Below are positions 49,801 to 62,999 of a stretch of DNA of 64,000 bases, piece after piece (within the stretch, counting starts at the first letter, position 1; each line of letters starts with the position of its first letter). Source of the stretch: Amblyornis subalaris (lineage: Eukaryota; Chordata; Aves; Passeriformes; Ptilonorhynchidae). The stretch lies in assembly GCA_018881555.1 (NCBI GenBank), contig JACAXG010000018.1, positions 2,869,561 to 2,933,560 of the forward strand, in the 5' to 3' direction. The position numbers and the translations under genes are program-made. A model generated the notes under the pieces. That model saw nothing but the letters and a program-made list of their open reading frames with translations, was not told the origin of the DNA and made no database searches.

Positions 49801-51849
49801 GCTCTTCAATGTACTTATTTACTTAACCTGAGGATTTGATAAAAGAAAACTCGTGACATAAAACTGCTGGATCATGGGAGCAAAAGGAAGGAGATGGCAA
49901 ATCAGAAAGTGCTCCTTCATTACAAAAGGTGAGGGAGGTGGCAGCTGTGGTGGAGCAGCGACATTACTCCTCTGTAACTGGAAGAGAGGGTGCTGGAGCA
50001 ATTTCTGCTCTTCCTTTGTTCTCTACTAGGGACTGTGTCTGTTATTTACACTTCCCTTTATCTTGTATTTTCACTGTTCATGGGATGGTTTACATACATT
50101 AGATATATCTCTGCTCTCTTTGCAATGCCCGGCTCCCCAGACCAGCTCTGCCCGGCTCCCAAGGCTGCATTCCTGCACCGATGAGTCATTGACCGTCTGG
50201 GGCTTGTGTTTGCACCCCAGCTGGAGCCTCTGCTCTTGGCCTCCCCGGCACTCCTGGGGGCTTCGCGATGCTACTGCGAAATCCAACAGGCTTCTGGCAC
50301 ACAGTGACAGATCTTCAAAGGGCAGCAGCGTGCCAAAGCTCGATATTAGCATAATGAGCCCCAGTGCCTTAGATCCCTGCACAGTGTAGAGAGATAAGCA
50401 CTCCAGAGAGCAATTCAAAGCGGTGAAATTGGAATTTTACTCCTGAACCTCTTTCTGAAGGACCCCAGCTCTGATTGTTAATGCTAGAAGAAGCCCAAGA
50501 TGTTAAGTCTCAGTAGGTTATATCAGCTTTTGAATATACTGCCCACATCCATCATCCCCCACGTACTGCCTCCACAGCCTTGCAAAGGAAGTGTAATTGT
50601 CCTGAGGAGCAATCACTGCGAGATTCCTGAGCAGCACCGACAGGCTCTATGAACAGTAAATCCTCCCCTAAACTAGTTCAGCCAAGGAACTGAATTCAAT
50701 TATTGAAGATACAGAGGAACACTAATACTTGAAGGACACATTTTAATCCCAGTAAAATCAAAGGAGTGAGTTTTTTGGGCTGATCATGTTATAGTATCAC
50801 TACAGTCTTTGAAAGTCTTGAAGCACCTTTAAAGGACAGAGGGGTTTGTCTTAACTGTTTTCAGTTATCAGTCATTCTGCTGCTACTTGTGAAAGACTGT
50901 TTTGAACAGAATTTGGACAGACTGAGCTTTTCTCTATTCATAGCTTACTTTCCTAAAGAGTACTTACACTGCTGTACGTTTCTGTGCTTAGTTAATGAAC
51001 TTCTTGTCTCTGACTCAAAGCTTCTACCTTATCTAACATCCAAAGTCCACAACCATAGTGACTCAAGCTTTGGATCAGTTCTTGTGGACTATAAAATTGT
51101 TTTATGGAGAGACAATATGAAAAAAGATAGGCTAAATATTCATATTATATAACATTTATAAAATAATTATATTGTTTTCTGAAACCTGAGGCAAGTACCA
51201 ATGGGTAACTTAAATTCCCATATGCTAAAGCACCCCAAATGCCTTTGGACTTCTAAGTTGCAATCTTGTTATATCACTTTTTTAACATTCCTTCAGCTTG
51301 TATGGCAACAAACCTGCTTTTTAACAAATGCCTATTGCTGTTTTTGATGGTAAAATCACTATCAATAACTTATTATTTAATTCTAGTTTACAGATCCCTA
51401 GCAACAGCTCTCTACTGCTCTTGTCCTTTTTGACAGGTGTAAAATAATTTGTGTTGTGCATCAATCTAATGCACAATACAAATTAAATTTAAGACAGAAG
51501 CACAAAACTGCAGCAGTCTAAGAGTATAAAAACGACATATTAAGCCAATGGTCCTTCTAACCCACCAATTTGTAGCAACCAACAGCAGATGTCTTGTGCA
51601 GAATACAAACCTCAGTGATTATGTAGTGGTAGTTTCAGAGAGTGATGTTCCTTTACTTAGTCCCCTATGGATATTTCTTCTTGCATTTGCCCAAACACTT
51701 ATTGAATCCATATACACCATTGAACAACACTGTCACTAGAATTTTATAGGTTATTTACTCATTGTGTAGAGGATCATCTTCTGTTGTTTGTTCTTGCTTT
51801 ATTTAAAAATAATAATACCTGTCTCTTGGACTGTAAAACACAATTGTTC
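43882..51849. other. Intergenic, no gene recognised
   Basis: AT-rich desert. A 9-bp-arm hairpin lies at 44626-44646 (ACTATTGGC/GCCAATAGT, with CCAAT-type half-sites). A 165-codon open frame at 46827-47324 (+) crosses a GC-richer patch but has no recognisable domain. A small CpG-containing patch lies at about 50,130-50,290. Confidence 0.7.
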
Positions 51850-52200
51850 TCCATTTATTCTCCATGTCTCTAATGGCCGCAGAGGCCTCCATTGTATTCC
51901 CTTCTCAGCAGTTTCTTTCTCTCTCATGCTTCTCACAGAGCTGGTCCAGACTGTGATCATCCCTGCTGCCCTTCTCTGAACCCACTCTAGTCCCTGGGAT
52001 AGAAGAGTCATGACATCCCAGAATACCCAAGGTGCAGGCACATGGGGTTCATAGAAGGAAAAAAAATAATGTTTCCTGTTGTGTCCTCTATTCCTTTCTT
52101 TGTCATTTTTAGCATTTGGTTTGTTTTTCTGATCTGAGCACTTGACCACTTAGTTGACATTGTAATAAAATTCTCAATTCCAGTAGCACTCAGAGAGGCT
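51850..52200 (-). mobile_element. Old CR1/L3-like LINE fragment, antisense
   Basis: GATCATCCCTGCTGCCCTTC then TCTGAACCCACTCTAG, followed by AGCATTTGGTTTGTTTTTCT and CACTTAGTTGACATT, match the antisense order of the CR1/L3 coding and 3' region. It is diverged and non-functional. Sequence to about 52,380 may belong to it. Confidence 0.6.
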
Positions 52201-55200
52201 ATTATTTTATATATAAGATTTTCCTGTGTGAATCACCTGCTCTTTAATACCATTCTCACTCTTGATTTTGTTCCCAATACTCATGGCCTTTGTTCTCGAC
52301 AATTCAGTCATGATTTTGAAAATCTTGTTTTGCTTCAGATCATTTTCAGCTGCTGCCTGCTTTGCGTGTTGGAAGTACATATCCAATTATTTGATGTAAA
52401 TCAAAGCTTCCAGGCTACTACTCAATTTAAATTCTCCTTCAAAGCCATACCTAATTTGAATAGAAAAAGTTAATATCCCCTCTTTTTATGCAGAGGCATA
52501 TTTTAATTCAACCAAGTTTCCATCACACAAGACAGTCCTAAGATTTCTACCTTAGACAATATGCAGTTCTTCTTAAAAAATAAAATGTCCTTATACTTTT
52601 TCTCACAAAGAGATTTCCATCAGTTGTTTTTTTTTTTTTTGGTAAAGTTAGATCTATCATCTTTGATTCTGCTCCCACTTTACTTTCCTCCTTGAAGATC
52701 CTTCATAACTATCTACTTTTCCTTCAGCAGCGTGTATATTCCATGTGGAATCTACTAGGTATGAAATTTCCATATTTTCTGGATTCTTGCTTTTTACAAA
52801 ACTTATGTTGTCATCTGACAAACTGCACTTGGTTATGCTGCAATATCTTTTTAGATTCAGGCAATTCAGAGTTCACAGACCTATATAACATTCTATATTG
52901 ACACTAATTCTCCTGTCATTACCTATTTAGTGCATTAATACCTTAAGCATATGGATGTGCAAAAGACTCTCCTGCGTCAGTGCCACAGAGCTGAAAATTG
53001 CAACAAAGGCTTTCTCCCTTTTTGTCCTGTCTTCTTCCATGATACACACCTTCTGTTCTGACCAAAAATTCACCCTTAACTGCTGGTGATAGTACTAAAC
53101 ATTCATTAAATAAACCTCTCTGGGGAAAAAGGCTATCAGCAATTTTGAAAGCACAACGTGCTGTTTGAATAGGGAGATGAGAAGAAAAAACCAGATCTTT
53201 CCTGTTCTGAGGTGGTGGATAAGAGTCAATACATTGAAACAACCTGATTCAGATTGTATGTGCAATTATATGCTAAAGAGATAGAAAAAACGCTTTTCGA
53301 TTAATTTTTTTTATGACCATATCTCATTTCTCTACTTGCAGCACTCCAGTGGAGGTGTACAGCACTGTCAATTGAGTATATTTTTCCATTTAACTGTTTT
53401 CAGGCTTTCAGGCCACTTAGAATTCCGATTCAAACAATCTCAAGAGAATTAATTTTGTTTTCTATTGAGTTTGTTTTTCCTCTTAGTGTTCTTGCAGTAG
53501 CATGGAGAAAAATATTGTAATGTGTGGGTGTTCTGTAGAGGCTTACTCATCTGCTTCAGTGAGCCTGCTCATTTTGCATCCAAGCATTCAGTTGCTAAAA
53601 TCAGCAGTACGTCTAGACCCTATCTTGTATAACAGCTGATATGAGAATAAATAGAAATTTAAACAGTTTGTATAGATTCTTAAAAATTTCATTAGAATAA
53701 ATTATCATGAGTTCTGAACACAGAAACATATTTGGTAACTGACACGGAAATGATTAGTTTCTCCTTTAGTGCTGACAGATGTAATATTTGCAACAGAAGA
53801 ATTTTTGAGAGAGTGTGTGTGTGTGTGTGCTTCAAGGAAGGACCAGAAACATTAATAATTTTTGGTTTTTTTCCTCATGAAAGATAGTGTAAATTGAAGA
53901 CCATGCTGGGATTATGAATATACCACCAAACATATTTTCTGCTTGCAAATGTTAATATTCCTGGAGATGAACATCAACCAGAACCACATGAGGCTTCTAT
54001 ACTGACCCTTAGTACAGAAGTAAATTTCTCAGAGGAATATACCATCCTAAGTTTTGGGTTATCTTTCTGGACTGACGCCTGATGTAAACGGTCACTGATT
54101 TGGAGACAACAAGGCTGTGAGGGTTTCTCACAGGGGGTCTCTCATCTGAAGTCTCATCTAGGTTTTTGAATGTGTGAGAATTGTGGTTTCTTTTAGAAAT
54201 GGTGTGCAAAGGTAATAGCTTGAATTTTCATCCTTCGTTATTTTGTGTTTCAGAACTGCTGTGCCTGCCATGCAACGCCTACTTCATTTTGAGCTTTGCT
54301 TTGCTCACATGCTGGCTGTTCTCTGTGCTTATCCTGCAGTTTGGGGTCCCTTCCTCTGTAGTGGAGGCTCAGACTCACCCTCTGAACAGATTCATTAAAA
54401 CTGATGTGGCCCCTAGCGTAGTGAACACTGGTGGTGGGTGTCTTTTAAAAGTCACTTAGTTTTACATAACCTACGTAACAATCCAACTGACTATCCACTC
54501 TTAAGAAAGATGTGTGTATGTGGGGGTAGTAAGAAAAAGCTGAGACAGTTCAATTGCCGCTGATGTCAAACCAAGAAGGATGTGTATGAGAGGAAAGGGC
54601 AGCACAAAGACATTGGGCTGTTGGGCAGAGGGAAGCAGCTGGAGGCAAGCATTTCCCTGGGTGGTCTGACAGAGCCACATAGTGTTACCCGTGGGGTAAA
54701 ACTCCCTTCCAGCTTACAGGTCTTCCCACTGCACTCTACAACATTGTGTATGTTCACCTCTTTTGCCAGCATCAAAGGAAATCGAAAACAAAGACAGGGA
54801 ACAGAGATAGCCTTATGTTTATTCAAAGGTGTTCAGTTTGTAGCAGGTTGTATCAAGAGAAATTAAGACCAGAGAACTAAGGTAATTAAATGTCATTTAA
54901 TTACGCTTGCACAGCAGGTTGTTTCAGGTCTGTCTCCTTAAAATCTGCCTTTTGGTAGTGTGTTGTTTCAACAGTGGCCTATCCAGCCCAGTGACATTAA
55001 ATGAGGATTTTGACTTGCTTCATCACTTCTGTAAACAAGCAGATTCGATGAGTTTCAGCTTGTTCATTAACATCTGGGCCTTGACCAAAGCCCAGTGAAA
55101 ATCAATGGAAAAACTTCCATCAGCTGGAGTGGATTTTGAATCCTGCCTTTGAAACTTGGAATAAAGATGACAGTGAGGAAGGAATACACTTCTGAACATA

Positions 55201-58200
55201 AAAAGAATGGACCATACTTCCATATTTTGTTTTGATCAGTTAATGACTTTTAAACACAGAATTGAACACAGACCTCATGATGTTTCTACTAGCGTTATGA
55301 AGTGTCTTGATAAACAATTTTTATAAAAAATTAGGAATATAAATTAAATACATTTAATATTGGTAAAATTGCATTGCAATGGAAAAGTGGGAGCCATTTG
55401 CATTTCTTAATTTCAATTCTGCAGAAATATAGTTAAAGGCACTAGCAATCCATGGAGGATTTTATGTTATTTAATAGGTCAGTGATACGTGTTGGGCAAG
55501 GGCTTTAAAGTTCTGTTAGTAGCTGAAGAGGTAGATGGGGTCTTGGGGCCATTCAGATGTTTTTTTAAGCATGACTGTCAGAAACTCTCAGAACTAACAT
55601 GAAAACAGACTAATACTTTGCTTCTAGAATAAAACCGCTGTTTAAAGCTACAAGCCTGGACTCAAGATCTTACGCAGAAGAATAGTTCATTTTAAGGACT
55701 TAATAAATTTAATCAATTTTAGCTTCAGGCCATGTTTTAGCAATAACAGTGAGTGTAAAATATGCTACAATAAAGTAGCAGCATAAGGAGTGTCTGCATT
55801 GGAATTTTACTGTGTTGGTTCCCTGTATGTTGAAAAGTTTCTAGGAATGGAGATGGAAGACTGTATTTCTCTTGAAAAAAAAGCCAATATGCAGCTCCTA
55901 GGAAATGTATTCTAGTCTTGAAATTCTAAATTGACTAAATTCCCTATTGAAAACCTCATAAATAATTTTATGAAATTATTTACTGCAACTAAAAATATCA
56001 CTAAGGATGCCTGTTGAGACATTAAATTGACTTCAAAAAGCCAAATAAGCTCATTAGGTGTATTCAAAAGATTACCTGCCTCCATTATCTGTTCAAAGTA
56101 AATTAACTGACTTTTATTTAAAACTAGAAATCCTTTCTACAACACTGCACATTTTTTCAGTGGTGATTACAAGACTAAATATGTGTAAAAAAAGTAATAA
56201 AATTTCAGAATATATATATATCTAAGCCTTTCCCCACCATAAGCTGTTTTTATCTATTTCCTTCCAATGTAGCTTGTAAAAACTGCAAAAGAAATGTAGT
56301 GTATCAGTCCTCAAACAGGAGTTCCCAGGTGTCTGATATTCTGCCAGCACGGCTCTCCTCCCAATCTGAGTTGTTCTCTGAACTGTCCAGACTGATGCCA
56401 TCGAACTAGACACAGGCAGCTAAATGCTGAAGCCTAAGAGACTTCCCCAATTACTCATGCAAGCTCCCACAGATCACCAGATATTTCTGGCCCTTTGAGA
56501 TTGTCTATAGAACTAAAGAGGTTTAAAGCTCCAGAGGGAAGAGACTAACTTAAAGTATTGTGGGGTTGAAAGTGGTTATACTAAAAAGGCTTATTTTTTA
56601 GCCTCATCTCAAGTAATTTATTGTCTATCATCCTTCTTTTCGGGGCACATTTAAAGTAAAAATATCTACAGAAGTAGTGTGTAGGGAGCAAGTGTGACAG
56701 TATTTATCATATCCTATTTCTGATAAACAGTAGAGATGATAACCTGGAATTTATAGTACTCAGTGTGTCATAACTGGTGCTTACAAAGTTGTTTTTCAGA
56801 TATGTGAGCACCCAAGATTTTTGGAGCTCTATTTTGCAGCTGCTTGGTAATGTGACGTAATGTTTCTTCTCATTATGCTTATGACTATGTCAGAAGATCA
56901 AGGAATTTGGTAAGATTTCTTTTGTGATTGTACAAATATGAAACATTACCTTTTTGTTCTTTAATATTAGATTGGAGAGAGTGAATGATAAATGTACAAG
57001 AGCAATGAGACTCTTTGAATGGAAATGAAATGGTAATTCACCACAAAGAGAGTTCAACAGACACTTGTGACTCATCAAAGGGGTATTTAAAATGCATTTC
57101 TTGCTAAAGTTGCCATAGCAGCAGGAAACTTACAAACCACGTCTTAAGTACAGAAAATTTGTGTCTCTGCAGCATTTTCTAAAATTCAAGCTTTTTTTGC
57201 ATCAAATGATAAACTGGGAATAACTTCTATAGTAGTAGGCTTGCTGGAAGACTGTCCTAAAAACTACATTCTTCTCTTAGATTGGATGGCTGCAGCATTG
57301 GCACCCTTAACTATCAGATGTCAGACACACTTTACAGCATCTACAGGCTCTGGAAAAAATGTAAGCCAGAAACTATAAAAACTTTTAATCTTCTCATATT
57401 TTTCTAAGATGAATTAAAGAAAATTAATTAAGACATTAAAAGATGCCCCTTACATGTGATTTTGATCCAAAATGAGGCATTTTGATACCACATAATATCT
57501 CAGGGTTGTATTGAAGGGCTCATATTTCATAAAGCACATCTCATGCCATTCATGGTGCTCTGTGCTGACAGAGCAGCTCCAGTGCCTTGGGATGTTCAGC
57601 AGCAGAAAGAAAATGCTGTTCTCAGTCTTGACTGAAACACATATTTACTAATTCTAGAACCTTCACAATGCTTAAAAGCACTTCCTTCTACTAATTCTTC
57701 ACTTTTACTTCTTCAGGAATTAAAATCCATAGATACAAAAGTAAAACACAAGCAATAATTATTACTTGGATTTTCGAGTTATTGAAGAAAAATAAACACC
57801 AAAAATGGACCCCAACTCCTCTTCTGCTCTTCCTCATTATTCTAAAGAAAAAGGCACACATTGAGCAGTCTGGATTTGCATTATTATTGAATATTTTCTT
57901 TAATATGAAACTAAGATCCTTTTAGAAAAAGTCACAGAGTAAAATTCTTTTAAATAAAGGAATGTCATTTAAGACCTCCATAGCTTTAACAGAGTTTAAC
58001 TATGTACAGATTTAACAGGGGTAATTTTCTGCCTGTCTTTAATTTCCTCATAGATGACAAAACAAAACTTCATAGAATGGGTAGTTATCTGAAAAAACTC
58101 TTGTAATAGTTACAATACCTAGAGAAATCTAAGGCACTGAAATTTGAAATTTGAAAGCCCTGAGAAGAGTATTAACACAGGTTAATGGTATTTGGCTAAG

Positions 58201-58600
58201 CACTATTTTTCTAATTTCCGTGTAAAATGCAAGACTCTATTTCAGATTTCTCCTACCGTATTGGTTCATAGGACCCATCTTTATGAACACATTTTACTGC
58301 TTGACTAAGACTGTTATTCTACCCCTAGGTAGTTTCAAATTTTTTTAAGGAATAACTATGAGCCACAAAAATAAGTGATGAGGGAGAACTGGTGACTTGT
58401 AACTGAACGTGTTTTTAATCTATATGATCGAATATTCATTTTTACTTTCACTCACTTCATATCTCCTCCCCATTCTTTTTTAGGCAGCTAGGGTACACTG
58501 GAACCCTCACCACTGCCCAATCTCTTCCTTTCTGGGGGCTGCCAGTGGAGATGGGCTGGCTGGCAGCCGCAGTCCCCAGGCCCTTGCCCCAGGGGCTTTT
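52201..58600. other. Intergenic, no gene recognised
   Basis: AT-rich DNA with T14 (52627-52640), (GT)n at 53813-53829 and a TA-rich stretch at about 56210-56221. Small open frames here have no recognisable domain. Confidence 0.7.
53813..53829. repeat. (GT)8 simple repeat
   Basis: Uninterrupted GT dinucleotides following GAGA. Confidence 0.85.
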
Positions 58601-59314
58601 CCCAGATCAGTCACTAGCAGGGAACACAGCGCTAGAAGGGTGTCTAGCTCACCTTTGGTCTCTTTCTTGCAGGTAATCATTGCGTGCTGACCTTAAAAAA
58701 GTGCCCACGTCACCCCCAAATTAATGACTGCCTGTTGAAAAGACACTGCAGGAGTTCCGGTCTCCGGTAGCTCAGAATCTCGTTCCAGTTTCTGCCCTGA
58801 CCGTGCTCCCAGCTGGCTCTTCTCTTTGCCTTGACTTTCCTCTGCTAACCTGATTTCCCAAAGGATCAAGGCTTATGTCATCGCACAGGGCACAGCCTTC
58901 ACTGCTTAAATCTATTTCCCAAATCAAACTATTCGAGAAATGAGCTGAGGTCTACATTAATGTGCTCCCAGTAAGACTGTAAAACCTGGTTGCTTGCCGG
59001 AGGAGCAACTAACCGAATCCAAGCAGCCTCACTGCGTTGCTTGCTAGCAGCCCATCCAAACGTGTCTTGCTCGACGAGAGGCAGCAGAGGCGCTGCCACG
59101 TAGCTCGGGAACAGGGGGCGAGGCTTTGTCTGTGCGCGCTTTGGGGTGGAGAAGAGATACTGTCTGTGAGGTGGTGAGGTCACCGACAAACGGGGACGCG
59201 GGTGGAAATACTAGAAATGTCGGGGCAAGAGAGGACGGAAAAATGCGAGAGACTTGCGGTTTTCTTCTCGGCGAGATTCGAAGTGCCATCTCCCGGCAGC
59301 GAGGACGCGACGCG

Positions 59315-59328
59315 CCCGCAGAGGGCGC
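59315..59328 (+). promoter_or_regulatory. CTCF-like motif 1
   Basis: CCCGCAGAGGGCGC matches the CTCF core CCASYAGRKGGCRS with one mismatch (A to C at the third base). It lies in the orphan CpG island. Occupancy is inferred. Confidence 0.5.
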
Positions 59329-59349
59329 GGGTGGCGGCGCCGGCGGCGG

Positions 59350-59363
59350 CCGCGGGAGGGCAG
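59350..59363 (+). promoter_or_regulatory. CTCF-like motif 2
   Basis: CCGCGGGAGGGCAG matches the CTCF consensus CCGCGNGGNGGCAG with one mismatch. It has the same orientation as motif 1, 35 bp away. Occupancy is inferred. Confidence 0.45.
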
Positions 59364-59530
59364 CAGAGAACCGCGAGCCGGGCGCCGCCAGCAGCGCGGC
59401 CGCAGAGCCCAGCACCGCCCGCGACGCCGCCCGCTCGCCTCCGCCGAGGGCCCACAGCGCCCTCCCAGCCGGCANAGCGGCGGGAGGCACGCATCCGGTC
59501 ACCGGCAGCAACCTGTGTCTAAAGGGACCT

Positions 59531-60514
59531 CTAGAATGCGTCATATGCTGTGTGCGCTTTGCCTAGCCACTTGGAGAGGGAATGTATCAAACAGCGTTAA
59601 CAGCAGAACAGAAACGCAAAGCAACAACTCAGCTGGCTCCTTCAAAGTCCAAGTCTGCAATATGATGGGCTGGGAAACTCAGAACTGAAACTTCTGCTCT
59701 TGCTATTTTAAATTCTGACTTATTGTCGTTGTGTGCACATTTTGGAAAACGAAGATTGCATTTCTCTTTTCTAAGCGCTCTGAATGCTTACAAAGTAGTA
59801 TATTTTTACCCTGGAAGCCAAAATGTTCCAGTCAACATAGTTGAGCTGTACAAGGTGAATTCCCTGAGGTCTGTAGACTGTATTATTGCAGTCTAGAGTG
59901 AAAAAAACACATATCCACTTGGCTATAGTTCTATCAGTGTCCTGAAAGGGGACAGGAGAAGCTGTTATGTGAAGGTACTGCAATGGCTCAGAGACAAACT
60001 CTGTCTCAAAAAAGTGCCCTTCCTCGTTTTCAACTGGGGTTATCACTGCTGGATTTTTTTTCAGATTTTCCAGCGCAATGGTTTTTTATTTTTTTGGGGG
60101 GGTGTGTTGGAAATGACTAATAACTTTTCTAATTAATTGTTTTAATTAATCATAAGCAGCGTAGTTTTCCTCTGTGTCGTATGCCACTGTAGCCAGCATT
60201 TAGCAAGTGTTGGGAGGCAAGGGTTAAAACTGGAAGATTTGGCGAGGAGGGAATAGTTCTGCTCAGGATGTCGGTGTGGGAAAACTCCATTTATTATGCC
60301 TGGTGTTGTTTATCCTCTACCTGTTTTGAGGAAGCAGAATTCCTGTGTAGAGATAAGACACTCTCAAAGACACGCTTGAGGCTCCTGCTGGGAGAGGGAG
60401 AGATCATGAAAGCACAGCCTTGTGATACATTGTGCGTGCACGAAGCTCTTTGATATATTGGGGCAGGCAGTGAGCCCCTGCCTGCCTCTACTCCCCTCTA
60501 GGGTGAACTAAGCC
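59531..60514. other. Intergenic, no gene recognised
   Basis: Right flank of the CpG island. Mostly AT-rich, with a T/G-rich run near 60,080-60,105. No exon recognised. Confidence 0.65.
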
Positions 60515-61007
60515 TGATGGAGCCCATGTTTTGCTAAACCAACTGCAATCAACCTTGACATGCTTCAATGACATCACATCTGGGTGAGAGAAGTATTGCT
60601 GAAAGTGGACACAAGGAATGCAGAATTTGTGAGCGAGGACATTTTGCAGAACTCTGAGATGAACAAGAAACTAACAGGCAATTCAGCAGTTGTACTGAAA
60701 CCCTCCCTCTCTGGAAAAAAGATAAAAAGACTGAAAATGTGGACTAATTTGCATAAGAAGTGAGAAATCAATCAACAACCAATAGAAGATAGAATAATAA
60801 TTAATGAAGAGCATTATGTAATTTATAGCCAATGAACATTAATTACTTTGTTTGCTAAAATGTATAACAGTGAAAAGTTTTAGAAGTGCTTGTGCCTGTT
60901 TTGGGAACGATCCCGCATGCACTCAGTGCAGTAATAAAGTAATGCCTACTTTCTAATACTAAAAATAGTGTTGGAGAGTTTGATTTATCCCAATGTTTTC
61001 AGTGACA
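60515..61007 (+). mobile_element. Avian endogenous retrovirus LTR, sense, probably solo
   Basis: The order of words fits an avian ERV LTR: CAAGAAACTAACAGGCAATTCA, a CCAATAGAAGATAGAATA box, CCAATGAACATTAATTACTT, GTATAACAGTGAAAAG, GGGAACGATCCCGCATG, the polyadenylation signal AATAAA (60933-60938) and a U5 ending TTTTCAGTGACA. No primer binding site follows, so a solo LTR is likely. The left end is uncertain; TGATGG at 60515 is one candidate start. No coding remains. Confidence 0.65.
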
Positions 61008-61162
61008 GGAGGGCTTGTGAATTTAGTAACACACAAAGGAAAACTATTCCAAGAGAAGCACCTAGAGCACCTGATTTATCTTGTAGCTCATTTACTCACC
61101 CTCTTTATTTTTTTTTGTCAAGAACCTTCTCCAAACACAGCTGTTTCATAGTTTTGTAATTG

Positions 61163-61557
61163 AGCTTCAAAGCTGGAGGAGCTGGGCTTGTTCAGCCTCA
61201 AGAAGAGACGGCTGAGAAGGGACCTCATCAATGTCTGTCAGTATCTGGAGAACAGCTTCCTCAAAAGGATGGAGCNATGTTTTTCTTGGTGGTGCCAAGC
61301 AATAGGACAAGAGGCAATGTCCAGAAATTGCACCTGAATATGAGGAAAAACTTCTTTACTGTGCAGGTGACCTTGCACTGGAACAGACTGCCCAGAGAGG
61401 CTGTGGAGTCTCCCTCACTGGAGATCTTCAAGACCCATCTGGATGCAACCCTGTGCCATGTGCTCTGGGATGACCCTGCTTGAGCAGGGAGGCTGGACAA
61501 GATGACCAACAGTGGTCTCTCCCAATCTTACCCATTCTGTGATTCTGTGATTCTGTC
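61163..61557 (+). mobile_element. CR1 LINE 3' end, sense
   Basis: This is a 5'-truncated CR1, the dominant avian LINE. It starts near AGCTGGAGGAGCTGGGCTTG and runs through GACTGCCCAGAGAGGCTGTG and CCCTGCTTGAGCAGGG to the diagnostic (ATTCTGTG) terminal repeat at 61534-61556. A 107-codon open frame (61160-61483) is CR1 3' sequence, not a gene. No polyA tail is present, as expected for CR1. Confidence 0.95.
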
Positions 61558-62504
61558 TGCCTGTGGTTCTCATGGATCCACAAGCAACAATCAGCATTTC
61601 ATGTCAGATAATGTTGTTAGAGGTTGGAAGAAATGCAGGCTGACAGCAGGACAAGCAGTGGCAACAGAGGAGCCGCGGTGAATTCCTGGTAAGAGGATGT
61701 CTCTCAGCATGTGACAGGACCAGTTCCACTGACAGCACTGCTGCAAAGGATGCAGAAACTTAAAGAGGCTTCTTGCTTCGATGCTGCTACTGTTTGCCAA
61801 TTCGTAGCGTTTCTATCAGCGTTTCCTACTTGGGCAACAAGCCTTAGCATTACTAAGTGATGACCCCCCTCTAGAACCCTCAAAGGGGACAGATAAGGTG
61901 GAAACTGCAGCAGAATTACTCCCTCTCTGGTGTTCTAAGTAGACTCAGGCTGGAGCCTAAGTGACAAAGAAGGGCTGTGATCTGATCTGATTGGGTCTGA
62001 CTCCTGTCTGCGAAGAGGGCGTTCATGTGACACGGAAAGGAAGGAGTCGCTTCGAACACAAGGTTGGAAAATGCAGGCTGAATTTATGTAGCTGGAAAAC
62101 TCTGACGAAGATGCAAATTGTCTCCCAAGCTTTCCATAACATAGCCTCTCCTAGACTACATTGTTTAGTCTGGCTGAATAATCTATTTGCATTTGTTACA
62201 GAAAATTGCGATTCTAACCTCAGAGCTGGCTAGCTCTACCTAAGAAAGAGAGACAGAAGTGCTTAATCAGTGTTGAGTATCAGATAACTGATTCCATTAC
62301 ACTGATACGAAGTATATTTACCGCAGTTTGGACTTTTTCAGATACAGACAGATGAGGTGAAAAAACCTATTGACTAGCAAATTATTTCTCGAATAATTAT
62401 TTGTGTTAAATACTATCATCCTGTATTTCAGGAATGTTTCTAATTTTTCTAGTTTTGCAAAAAGTGATCTGCTAAATGTAGTTCCCTTTTACGAAAATTT
62501 GCAA
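61558..62504. other. Intergenic, no gene recognised
   Basis: Between two transposable elements. No exon or clear repeat recognised. Confidence 0.65.
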
Positions 62505-62990
62505 CAATTGGTGCTGACCAAGAGAGGCCAGGAAACAAAGTATAGAATTACAAGAGTAAATATTTATTCATGTGCATGAGGTATCCCAGCCAAACTGGGT
62601 CACCCTGAATGTGGTTTTACACAGGGTTCTTATACCCTTCAACCACTCCAGTACCACACGATTTGACTAATAACTAAGATCTACACTACTGATTTCTAAT
62701 CATAGTAAAATTTTGCCAAACAACTGTATTTCTGCAGCATTCTTGCTACTTGTCTATTGATCCAGATGTCCCAGGGGTCGGTTTTGTCAGATAACGCTGG
62801 AAAGGTTTCAAAGACATATCAGAGTGGCTAGAAGTCTGGCTTTATCTGGGTTGTCCATGGGTGTCCTTTATCTTTTGTGGACAGTTCTATGCTTCCAAGA
62901 AGCAAAGTCCTTATTTCCAGGGCTAGGCTGTCCTTTCGTTTGTTTTATTTGAGAATGAACAATACCAAAGTCTCCTGTAAAATTCCACTC
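62505..62990 (-). mobile_element. Retroviral LTR, antisense (probable)
   Basis: Read on the minus strand: GGGTATAAGAACCCTG (TATA-like), then AATAAA followed by TATTTACTCTTG, then GTTTCCTGGCCTCTCTTGGTCAGCA. This is the promoter, polyadenylation and U5 order of an avian ERV LTR. A possible 5-bp duplication AATTT occurs at both candidate ends but is too simple to be decisive. No internal retroviral sequence was recognised next to it. Confidence 0.6.
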
Positions 62991-62999
62991 TCTCACTCT

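Larger units (their letters stand above)
59060..59530. promoter_or_regulatory. Orphan CpG island
   Basis: About 470 bp of high G+C and dense CpG in an AT-rich setting, with the densest part at 59,290-59,480. It has the character of a vertebrate promoter or insulator. No protein exon is recognisable on either strand; open frames of up to 166 codons are by-products of the base composition. A minus-strand donor (AAAG|GTGAGC, GT at 58652-58651) and a plus-strand acceptor (AG at 58671-58672) lie about 400 bp to the left. Possible roles are a lncRNA promoter, the promoter of a gene beyond the right edge, or a CTCF-bound element. Confidence 0.75.

Noticed and set aside
59060..59530. ZNF518B promoter
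   Set aside because: If the human order and orientation hold, the ZNF518B coding exon would lie between WDR1 and its promoter. No such large zinc-finger open frame occurs in 10.6-59 kb. An inverted arrangement cannot be excluded.
59044..59566. Open frames of 146-166 codons on both strands
   Set aside because: Composition artefact of the orphan CpG island, with overlapping frames on both strands and no family similarity.
61160..61483. 107-codon open frame on the plus strand
   Set aside because: It is the 3' part of a CR1 LINE, shown by the terminal octamer repeats that follow.
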